Assembly: GCA_025602905.1 (NCBI GenBank)
Contig: JAHLKI010000053.1
Location: forward strand, 21,675 to 85,674
Direction of reading: 5' to 3'
Length of the DNA stretch: 64,000 bases
Source: Phlyctochytrium arcticum
Lineage: Eukaryota > Chytridiomycota > Chytridiomycetes > Chytridiales > Chytridiaceae
The notes under the pieces are model-generated. The model had not been told where the DNA came from. It worked only from the letters and a program-made list of their open reading frames with translations, and ran no database searches. Numbering within the stretch: position 1 is the stretch's first letter; each line of letters starts with the position of its first letter. The position numbers were made by a program, and so were the translations under genes. Shown here piece by piece: positions 53,101-64,000 of the stretch.

Positions 53101-55199
53101 GTGGGAAGCGACAACCGGAGGATCATGACAAGTTTGTTATTTGCCAAGTGCCTTGTTATACCGAAGGCGAAGGATCCCTACTCCGCACCCTCCAATCCCT
53201 CGCGAAATTGACTTATGACGATAAACACAAGTTGTTATTCGTGATTTGTGACGGGATGATTATCGGAAGTGGAAATGATCGGCCAACTCCCCGCATCGTA
53301 CTCGACATTCTCGGTGTAGACGCCTCCGTCGATCCTGAAGCACTCCCTTTTGAATCCCTCGGTGACGGCAACAAACAACTCAACATGGGAAAAGTCTATT
53401 CCGGTCTCTACGAAATCGAAGGCCACATCGTCCCTTACATTGTCGTCGTCAAAGTCGGTAAACCCTCCGAACGCCAACGTCCCGGTAACCGCGGCAAACG
53501 TGATTCTCAATTGATTCTCATGCGATTCTTGTCCCGCGTTCATTTCAACCAGTCCATGAACCCCCTCGAATTGGAACTTTATCACCAAATGAAGAATGTG
53601 ATTGGAGTTGACCCGTCGTTTTACGAGTATGCCTTCATGGTTGATGCTGATACCGAAGTTTTCCCCGACTCGCTCAACCGTCTCGTCTCCAACATGGCCC
53701 GTGACTCCAAGATTGCCGGTATTTGTGGTGAAACCCAGATTTCGAACGAGAAGGATTCATGGGTGTCCATGATTCAAGTCTACGAATACTTTATTTCCCA
53801 CCACATGGCCAAGGCCTTCGAGTCCCTCTTTGGATCTGTTACTTGTTTGCCTGGTTGTTTCTGCATGTACCGAATTCGAAGCCCCGTCAAGAATGTGCCG
53901 CTTCTGGTTGCCCCTGGTGTCGTCAAAGATTATTCCGAAAACACGGTCGATACGCTCCACTTGAAGAATTTGTTACATCTCGGTGAGGATCGATACTTGA
54001 CGACTCTCATGCTCAAACATTTCCCAAACATGAAGACGACATTCACGCCCCATGCCAAGTGCAAGACCAACGCTCCCGACAAATGGGCCGTTCTCTTATC
54101 TCAACGTCGCCGCTGGATCAACTCGACTGTCCACAACCTCCTCGAACTCCTCTGGCTCCCCGAAATGTGCGGATTCTGCTTCTTCTCCATGCGCTTTGTC
54201 GTCTTCATTGACCTATTCGCCACATTCGTCCAACCCGCCGCCCTCGTCTACATCATCTACCTAGTCTGGTCCATCACCTCGGGCTACGAAACCCAATTCC
54301 CGTTGATTTCCATTATCCTCATTGCGGCCATCTACGGTTTCCAAATGGTCATCTTTTTGATGAAACGCGAATGGCAGCATATTGGGTGGATGCTTATTTA
54401 TATGCTTGCCATGCCCATCTTTGGCGTTTATATCCCGCTTTACTCGTTCTGGCACTTCGACGATTTCTCGTGGGGAAATACGCGTCGGGTCGTGGAAGGT
54501 GATGGACAGGTTGTCGAAAAAGTTGTGCAGGAGGAACCCTTTGATCCTTCGTCGATTGTGTTGGCGAAATGGTCGGATTTTGAAACGGATCGGATGGAGA
54601 AATCGGAGTTGTCTAGTCCCCGCTCGGCCAGTGACAGTGGACGCCCCAAGACGCTTCAAGTTGCAGCTGCTGCGTACCCAGCCTCCGTGTACGGTGGAAG
54701 TGTCTATGGCGGTGGTGGATCTCAATACGGCGGTCCCTATCAACAATATCCCTCCCTCTCCCGCTCCGTTTCTCCCTATCCCCAACAACACCCCTCTCTC
54801 CCCCGCCCCGTTTCTCCCTATCCACAACACCACTCGCTCTCCCGGTCCGAATACGCCAATATGCCATACCCCGTTGCAGCACCCTTTCCACCCGACCACC
54901 GCATGTCCTACGGTCTTCACTACCCATCATCACCCAACGACATTCCATCCCCTTACAACCTCTCCCCACCCACCCGCCGCCCCTCAATCACATCGTCAGT
55001 AGGCGGCGATCCCCGCTCTCTCCCTTCCGACGACGAGATCTTGACCCAAGTCCGCCACATCCTCGCCTCGGCCAACCTGATGAGCATCACCAAGAAATCG
55101 GTCCGTGATGAGTTGAGCCACACGTTTGGCGTCGATATTTCGGCCAAGAAGGAATGGGTTCATCGGTGTATTGATGGCGTCCTGAAAGGAGAATTGTAG
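50180..55199 (+). CDS. Chitin synthase with degenerate myosin-motor domain (class V/VII type)
   Basis: Exons 50180-50400, 50472-52031 and 52085-55199 close to 1,631 residues. Intron 1 is GTAAGG...TTGTAG. Intron 2 (53 nt, GTACCC...ATGTAG) is a proposal required to move from frame 1 to frame 3. Residues 1-590 resemble the myosin-motor-like domain, but the P-loop equivalent reads SGLEGSIGT, without the Walker lysine. From residue 606 come RRRW and a first membrane segment, GRMKQTDRQIAWREK, a cytochrome-b5-like segment (about 800), then the glycosyltransferase core (VDADTEVFPDS, GEDRYLTTL, LLSQRRRWINST) and C-terminal membrane segments. The tail is Pro/Tyr/Ser-rich and ends in a DEK_C domain (DDEILTQVRHIL...WVHRCIDGVL). 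It polymerises N-acetylglucosamine into chitin at the plasma membrane. Class VII enzymes are known for motor domains lacking the P-loop. Confidence 0.88.
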
Positions 55200-55827
55200 G
55201 ACACTTCGAAAACCTTTATTGCTTGATGCGTACGGCGTACTATTATTGTTTTGTTTTTTTTGGAGACTTATTTGTTTTTTCTGTTACTCTTATATACTCA
55301 TGATATAGCTTGTTATTTTAGTTATAGTCTTTTGTCTTTCATTCTTATCTTCATCTGTTGATTATTGTAGTTTGCAAAATCATATTGCTGTTAGTGGACA
55401 ATCATTTCTTGTTTTGTTTGACTTTGTAGTTTGCAAATCATATGATATTGATGTCGTGAAGTATTTGCAGGATGCCTTCTGTTCGTCAGTGAACCGACTT
55501 GCTTTGTTTGAATTTGTTTCAGGCGAGGCTGGTACTGTATCTGATCTCACTTCCCGACTTGTACGGATGATGCGGCTAAAGGACATCGAAACGGTTGCGG
55601 ATCAAGAGTAAATCAAAATATGCTATTGAAATAAATAAAAGGAGACTCTATGTACAAAAAGAGCTACTGTAGCAACTAGAATAGAAAAACATTTAACAAA
55701 ATTAGTGAACATAAATCTATGGATGAAGGACGTTTGCGCTTGCTTGCGCATTGTGGTGCCGAAACACACACTGGATAAATAACTACATTGCTCCCTTCAA
55801 AATCTCCCGACGGATGACATCCGATCT
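55200..55827. other. Convergent 3' spacer (chitin synthase / Ded1 helicase)
   Basis: AT-rich. One open frame (55372-55611) starts with a non-ATG codon and has no recognised domain. A short direct repeat ATTTGCAAA-like (TAGTTTGCAAA at 55369 and 55427) is present. No supported gene. Confidence 0.4.
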
Positions 55828-57841
<2,014 letters not shown>

Positions 57842-58019
57842 AATGCAGGTTTTTTTAGAAGCAGTAGGTGTTGTGTTTGCGTAAAAGTTTACTTGAATGC
57901 CCAAAAGATACTCGGGTTGGCGGCTGCCCAAACCAAAGCGGGGCTCAAAATCTGAGACTGTGCCACTCAAAAGATGCGCATCAAGACCTCAGAGTTTCCT
58001 CATCTTCCCAATCCTGATC

Positions 58020-58760
58020 TTAATGCTGCAAGACCAGTGAAACTCCTACAACTTAGCCTTCCACCGACAATCGGAGGGTGCTTGGTCAAAGTGGTCGGTC
58101 GCCTGGCCGTTCGCAGTTTAGCCCGATCTACAACCTTGCGGACAACAGCACTTGCTAAAATTGGACTTCCCCGCACAGAATTGACGCACGGACGTCAGTT
58201 TTGGATCAGATGCAGCCGTCAATGGAAGCAATTGCAGTATATAGGCTGCCTACGATCAGCCCATTCCGGATGGTTGTTCACGAGCTCGAAGAAAGTTGGA
58301 ACGTCGATGGGTTGGCTGTCACAGAGGTGTACTACAGTACAGTACTACCTACGGCATGAGAGAGCTCCATGGCTCACTTAATATAGACGCTGTGCTTGGT
58401 CTCATGGTCTCATGAGCTTGAAAGCAAAGTTCTGTCCCAGGTCAGCTTCGTCTCCTTTTCTCTATGTCAAGTGTAAACATTGAAATCGTTTTGTTGCAGA
58501 TCCATACTGTCTGGGCGGGCGTTTGACCCCATTAATGCCAGCACTTGGCAACGACTGGAATGAGAAAGCGGGCCGTCTTCCATCTGTTTCTCCAGACCCA
58601 AACACAACAGATTCAGAATAGTCTGAGGAACGTGCGGTGCTCCCACTTGTTCGTACAGGTTGGATCCTTCAATACATTCTGGTCCCACCGCGACGGGACT
58701 ACGAGTACCCACCCGATCCCGAGTATATCCAGTACGTTTCATTCCCGCCTGACCAATTCG
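58020..58760 (+). pseudogene. Decayed member 1 of a local gene family
   Basis: Resembles the region at 61060-61850 in order: an ATGAAACTCC-like start (here GTGAAACTCC near 58036), a segment around CCGACAATCGGAGG, then the diagnostic intron 58441-58499 (GTCAGCTTCG...TTGTTGCAG) and an exon with CGGGCCGTCTTCCATCTGTT. The frames are broken repeatedly. Function unknown. Confidence 0.45.
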
Positions 58761-59110
58761 GGAACGCCTGCACCGGCTATGAGGCGTTGGATCTTGTCCG
58801 GAACCGAAGAATCAAGGACGAGATGGTCGAAACCATTGACGACTTTTTTCAGTATACCCTCGCTGGTCAGCTCGTCTGTTTTCTCTATGTGCAAAGTGTG
58901 AACACTCAAATCTTTCTGATGCAGAACTAACCGCGTTGGATCCCGAGCATCCGTTCAACCCTATGGATTCCAGCTCGTGGATAAATCACCGAGTGCGAAA
59001 AAGGGCGGTCTTTCATCTCTTTATTCAAATTGGGTCTGCCGTAAAAAATTTCTGGAATCACCGAGATTTCCAATTGACCGAAGAATGTCTGAATTCTGGG
59101 TAATAAGGAT
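58670..59110 (+). pseudogene. Decayed member 2 of a local gene family
   Basis: The open segment ILVPPRRDYEYPPDPEYIQY...IKDEMVETIDDFFQYTLAG ends at the diagnostic intron 58866-58924. The next exon begins with an early stop in the frame joined but keeps the family block RRAVFHLFIQIGSAVKNFW. Function unknown. Confidence 0.45.
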
Positions 59111-61059
59111 GGAAGTCTTTGACAAGACTCTACCGAGACATCCGTGACATCATGTGTCGCAACGCCATTCCAGCTTTTAACACTCCGAACAAGATACTGA
59201 TGCTGATACTGATGTAGTCTCGTTTATATTCTAAGTTTCTAATAAGTTAGTTTTTCATCTCTCCAGTATCTCGTCTCAAATGACATATATAGTGGACACA
59301 CGGCGTCAAGCCGTGGGATCTGCTCCAAGCTTGGGTACTCGAGTATGATGAAGGTGCTTGATCTGACAATACTGACGACGTCTACGGGCGCACCTCATCT
59401 CCGGTGAGAGATTGGTCATTGCTGCATGCAGCCAGGGTAAGGGAGACATCTGGTTTTTGTGTACGGGAGGCTGATCCAAACTTCCAAAGGACATAGATGG
59501 ATTCCGAGCAAAGAGATCCCGGATACAACGCCGGCCCGTCCAGATATCACACAGCGTGTGTGTCGAGGTCAAGTCACTCCACCCATGACACCCAGCAACT
59601 TTTGTTAAGTGCCTTTCGTGTTTCTCGTAATGTCCGACGCGGATGGTACCAACCGTACCGCCGTCGAAATCCCATCTCTATAAACTCTAGTGGCTAAAAT
59701 CCCAACCCGCACTTTTGAGTTTCAATACTTGTAGTAGTTGCAGATAGAGTTGCATACCAACACCTATAGCCAAGCTAAACATGTTTATTTCCAGCTTAGT
59801 CTCATGAATGTTTGCGTAATCTCCTATGTAAACCCGTCCCTGGGTTTCGGCTCTCTCATTTCTGTTTCATTGCCGATATATATATAGCCGGTATCATCAT
59901 AAGTCGCCTGGCGGGTTCCGGGCAAGTTTAGCAATGAGTTTTTCACCTCATTCATGTGCCCGTATACGCGAAATATCTGCAAAGTTTATTCATGAGGGTG
60001 AAGGACAATACCGTGGGAATATTCGTTGGTATGATGGGTTCTGGATTGTGGAGCAAAGCCATTACCATACCTCCACCGTTCTACCATTTTCAACGCTGTA
60101 TCCATCTGGTGTCCTAGAACTCTACCCGTATGTTGGTTGTACTTTCGAATACAAATAACGGTTTTCAAGGAATCATGGAGCCTCCCGACCAATGTGGAGC
60201 ATCCACTTTCAATACTGATTGGAAGACCCGATAAAGAGGCATTGAGAACAGCTGATCTCTGCATTTCAAAACCTTGTGAATTAGAAAACTAATTCTTCCA
60301 GTTGGCCGCGCGAGAAACTCGCACAGAAACCATTCAGTACGAGAAGACCTGAAGTACGCATTGATACACAGTATATTAAACGCATAAACACATTAATAGC
60401 ACAACTTTTCATATCCATACATCACCTCTGGACCTAACTCAATCACAGTTTGTGGTATACCGATATCCGCTTCGATGCACATACCGATAGAATGAAATCT
60501 TTCATGGCCTTCCTCCAATAGTTGAAATTTTCCGCCGTCCGCGTTGTGTACAATGAATAACATTATATCCCCCGGTTGGTGGCGCCATAATATATGACTT
60601 CTTTACGGATATATTCCTTCACTGCGAACAAGCTTTTAGCAATACAGAAGAGGGTAAAAAGCAATACCGGGCCTGAATCCGAAATACAAACCATGGTCAA
60701 CGGCATTGTCGGCAAGTCTTGGGTACGGGGGACTGATGGGCCTTCCTATACGGTAGCTTGACGCGGATGCCATTGTTGCGGCGAAGGTGCAAACAAGTGG
60801 GATGCGACAAAGGCCGCCGTATAATGTGAAAGTCAAGTTGTCGAATCTGACACGCCCTGTAACTTCTGTTCAGTGTCTCCAGTGTCTCTCGTATCTCTTA
60901 CAGCCAGTCTGTGGGGAAGATTGATCCGGATGTCATCTGGGAACCGTCTGAAATTCTGTTGAACGCGGTTCTGCCGGTTCTGACCTCAGCCGCTTGATTC
61001 TTCCCCACTCCTGATTTGAATGTTGAACACTACAAGATGCAAGGGCCGCAGCAAGGCCA
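59111..61059. other. No supported gene
   Basis: A 74-codon frame with ATG at 59934, preceded by TATATATATA near 59877, is the only candidate (MSFSPHSCARIREI...VGCTFEYK). It has no family features and I do not call it. Confidence 0.35.
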
Positions 61060-61060
61060 A

Positions 61061-61848
61061 TGAAACTCCTGGACCTGCCCGATGCTCAGCAAAACATCAC
61101 TTTCCGGCGACGATCGGAGGTCATTTGGGCCTTTCGCACTTTGGCCCTGATCAACCTCGCGAACCTCGGCACCTGTCAAAAGTGGATTTCCTCCCATCGC
61201 ATCAACAGATCCACCAGGTAGAGGCAATGGATTGCGACGTATCAGCCGCTTACGACCAGTCTTTTCCAGTCGTTTGTTTGGAAAGTTGAAGAGGTGCATG
61301 GATATACCAGCTACAGCAAGACTATTCGGCGACTTACCTTTGCACTTGCCCCGCGACAGGACTTGGAGCAGTAGAGTATCCGAGGTACACTTCGACCAAA
61401 TCCTGGACGGGCCAGTTGGTCTGCTTCCCTATGCCGAGTGAATCCACCACGACACTTATTGTCTGAGCCCGCCGGAAGGATCGCCGTACCTGCTACTGAA
61501 GCGATTTGAGCAAACGAGTAGTTTGTCACTTGTTTATCCAGATCGAATCTTCCATCAAATGTTTCTGGTTTTACCGTGATTTTGAAAAGGAACGCAAGAT
61601 GATGAAGAAATCCGTTACTTGGATAGTGTGGAATGAACCTTTGGCCTCGAGAGAAACAGAAGATGCGATCCCAGGTCAGCTTGTCTCCTTTTCTTTATGC
61701 AAAGTGTAAATGCACAAATCTTTTTGTTACAGAAATGAACGCATTTCCCGAGCCTAACTTCCACTCGGGGGGAGCCAGTACGTGGACTACCAACGACCTC
61801 AGAGAACATGCCGTGTACAACCTTTTCATTGAGATCGGTCCATTGTGA
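61061..61848 (+). pseudogene. Decayed member 3 of a local gene family
   Basis: From ATG 61061 the frame reads MKLLDLPDAQQNITFRRRSE, then VIWAFRTLALINLANLGTCQ and KWISSHRINRSTR before a stop. Further blocks (RQWIATYQPLTTSLFQSFVW, YTSYSKTIRRLTFALAPR) lie in the same or other frames with stops between them. The intron 61675-61732 (GTCAGCTTGT...TTGTTACAG) precedes an exon with REHAVYNLFIEIG that ends in a premature stop. This copy preserves the family's 5' part best. Confidence 0.5.
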
Positions 61849-61899
61849 AAAGTTTATGGGTCTACCGGGATTTCGATTGCTTGGAATAGAAGAGGCAGG

Positions 61900-62393
61900 A
61901 GAGAGCAAGCAACATGTTGTGGGGAATGTTTATCCAACATACGCGATATCCTCTGCCACGACGGCATTTAAGCATTCCGAACACCCACCACAGTTTACAA
62001 GATTTGTATCGTGCGATTGCCGCTGGACGTGCGATCACAAAATACATCCAACAGCTTCACCTGTTGAAGAAAGAGATGGTGCCAAGGCGGAAATCATCCG
62101 CACGATCGATAATTTCTACAATCATACTATCCCAGGTTAGCTTGTCTGCTTTCCTCCCTGTCAAGTTTAAACACTCAAATCTTTTTGCTGCAGACTTGAA
62201 TTTATTGTCCGGGCCGGAGTTGGCGGACTTTGATTTTGCCAATGCGAGTACTGGGCGAACCAACGACGTTAGGAAGCGGGCAGTCTACCAATTCTTCATC
62301 CAAATTGGGTCAATGGTCAAAACTCTTTGGGATGATTGGGACTTTCACCCACAGACTCCCAAAAACACTTGGAGGATGGAGTGGTCCATTTGA
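61900..62393 (+). pseudogene. Decayed or partial member 4 of a local gene family
   Basis: Exon ending ...KAEIIRTIDNFYNHTIPG, intron 62136-62193 (GTTAGCTTGT...TTGCTGCAG, 58 nt), then an open exon DLNLLSGPELADFDFANAST, GRTNDVRKRAVYQFFIQIGS, MVKTLWDDWDFHPQTP to a stop at 62393. This is the best-preserved 3' end. The 5' end is fused to the tail of member 3 without a convincing start. I do not recognise the protein; there is no catalytic or membrane motif. Confidence 0.5.
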
Positions 62394-62746
62394 ACCAGAC
62401 CTTTCCGGCACATTAGGGACATCCTATGTCACGACCCGGTGACCTCGTTGGATAACCCTGGCGCCACTGACGACATTGACCTTGAGGATTGACCTCTCGA
62501 CGAAGCCATCACGGCGTTCTCGGGACACTGGTCAGAAATGAAGAAAAGGTTACATAAAGTTAAAGTCCCGCCCCCGATCCTGCGACCTTCCTCCGGACCT
62601 TCCTCTTGAAAATACCATTTAAAGGACGGGCGGGGTATATTCGATTCATTCTTTGCGCCTCCTGCTTGTTCCGTTCCACTCTCCTTCTCACCCTATAACC
62701 CCAGGATTATGAACATGTCACGGTTTTTTTTGTCCGGGGGTCAAAT

Positions 62747-62808
62747 TGAGTCCGGGCAAATTTTGGTTTTATAATTGAGAACGTCAAAATCGGACTTTTA
62801 TATTTGAC
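62747..62808 (+). repeat. Left inverted repeat of the right-edge element
   Basis: About 57 of 62 positions match the reverse complement of the window's last 60 bases by eye. Confidence 0.8.
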
Positions 62809-63116
62809 ATGACTGTGAAACTTTGTCCGCGATGTTCCCATGCGGACTAAAAAAAATACATAAATATACTAAATTCTTTAATCTATCACTGTGGTTGTCC
62901 CAAATTGCATGTTCCAGAGGGATGTGAATGAGCTGGGGTGCTCCTAAGAGCGCTGAGATATTTCTGTTCCTCTTGATACTCAGCATCCAACACTTCAATG
63001 TTTTCCTCGCCGAACTTGCAGGGATTTGTAACAAACAGTGCCCGGATAAGGTCGCAAAAAGTTCTGATCTCTTTTACTTACTGTAAGAGAATTTACTGCC
63101 TTGTATGTGTCTGAAA

Positions 63117-63376
63117 CCCTCTCAAAGTTTTCTACATAGTATCTGAGCCACCGCCCTGCATGAACTTTCGGGTGAGTAATCGCATAACGTTCTCAATGTT
63201 CCTGGGAATATTAACTATGCTTTTGTGAAAGGTTCTATGCACCTGTAACCCTCTCAAAATTTCTACATACTATCGGAGCCACCACCCTGCATAAACTTTC
63301 CCTCTCCCACAATTTGGCCTGGGAGAGTAATTGCATAATGTTCTCAATGTTCCCGGGAATATTAACTACGCTTTTG
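63117..63376 (+). repeat. Two diverged direct repeats inside the right-edge element
   Basis: 63117-63235 and 63250-63376 share CCCTCTCAAA, a TCTACATA block, GAGCCACC-CCCTGCAT and CGCATAA/TGCATAA-GTTCTCAATG. The second copy has an insertion of about 25 bp. An inverted relative of TTCCCGGGAA occurs again near 63783-63800. Confidence 0.75.
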
Positions 63377-63942
63377 GTAGAGGTTCCCACCGTCATTATA
63401 CTAAAAGCAGACACTCCGCTTGCGGCCATGCAGGCATCCTCCTCCATCCCAACTCAGCCAGTGCCTTCCAAAAAACTTCTGGACAAGGTTTCCCATTTTA
63501 TTCCATAGTTTTGCAACAATAGTAAGTTGGAAGTGATGACTGAAGAAAAGCGTGGGAAAAAGGACAAGTGCAAGATAGGGCAGGAAATGGCCAGAAACAA
63601 CAACCATTTGGCCGAATTACTATCAATTGTCCCACTTGCCAGGAACGGCTCTTTTCATATTGGCCAAGGAGAAGAAGTTATGGTCAAGGTTTCTAACGGT
63701 GCCAACAAAATGTTTTAAATTGGGCAATCTGCACAGAAAAGCGCTGGTAACCTACGGTTTGTATGTTGAAGTGGTGTTCAATATTCCCGGGAACATTCAT
63801 CACTTTGTACCGGTACTGTATTCTTCAGTCAACGTTATATGTACGCGTCGTTTTATCAATATCATTCTTTATATGCCTGGGATAAACATCGAATCGAATA
63901 TGTCCGCACTGAAAAACGGGACGAAAATTCCCAGGAACATGA

Positions 63943-64000
63943 AACATAAAAGTCCGACTTTGACATTCTCAATTTTAAAACCAAAATTTGCCCGGACTCA
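63943..64000 (-). repeat. Right inverted repeat of the right-edge element (touches window end)
   Basis: Reverse complement begins TGAGTCCGGGCAAATTTTGG, matching 62747 onward. Confidence 0.8.

Larger units (their letters stand above)
62747..64000. mobile_element. Inverted-repeat (TIR) DNA element, right end at or beyond the window
   Basis: 62747-62808 (TGAGTCCGGGCAAATTTTGG...) is an inverted match with few mismatches to 63943-64000 at the window edge. Between them are two diverged direct repeats of about 120 bp but no transposase, so it is probably non-autonomous. The true right end and target duplication may lie outside the window. Confidence 0.75.

Noticed and set aside
59934..60158. 74-codon frame with an upstream TATATATATA
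   Set aside because: Short, without homology features or introns; TATA-like tracts are common in this AT-rich stretch.

Overview
This window is nuclear DNA of a true fungus. It has many short GT-AG spliceosomal introns (51-81 nt), a chitin synthase carrying a degenerate myosin-motor domain and a DEK C-terminal domain, a Ded1-type RNA helicase, a PRPP synthetase, a 14-TM-type siderophore-iron transporter and a very large fungal-type NRPS. I cannot fix the phylum from this sequence. The NRPS has five complete A-T-C modules, which does not match the Dikarya ferrichrome synthetases I know.

Layout. 1-7.5 kb: a nest of F-box/leucine-rich-repeat paralogues. One copy is intact (5497-6310, +), one runs off the left edge (460-1, -) and two are broken by frameshifts and a nonsense codon. 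Between them sits a 2.8-kb Tc1/mariner-type element (1066-3856) with 28-bp perfect terminal inverted repeats and TA target duplications. It holds a decayed transposase and a second, spliced, possibly secreted gene. 7.9-8.4 kb: a small Lys-Ser-Thr repeat protein. 8.8-37 kb: a candidate siderophore cluster of an MFS siderophore transporter (-), an ABCB full transporter (-), a divergently transcribed five-module NRPS of about 5,762 residues (+, five exons) and an ABCG half transporter (-). I see no ornithine N-hydroxylase or acyltransferase gene, so precursor supply must come from outside the window if the product is a hydroxamate.

37-44 kb is gene-poor. It holds six copies of an 8-mer (GACTTGGC), three tRNA-like units with large insertions in the anticodon loop, a 360-bp segmental duplication and a Mutator-like (MULE) transposon with 45-bp inverted ends. 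44-58 kb is a housekeeping block: a C2H2 regulator (-), PRPP synthetase (+), two small coiled-coil genes, chitin synthase (+) and the Ded1/DDX3 helicase (-, with an apparent one-base frameshift in an A6/T6 run). 58-62.4 kb is a decayed tandem family of an unknown gene recognisable by four copies of one intron. 62.7 kb to the right edge is another inverted-repeat element.

Best candidates for something new: the A5-T5-C5 NRPS with repeated introns at equivalent C-domain positions and its linked importer and exporters; the tRNA-like units with a structured insertion; and the mariner-type element carrying a second gene. Exon coordinates were derived by hand from splice sites and reading-frame closure and have no transcript support.
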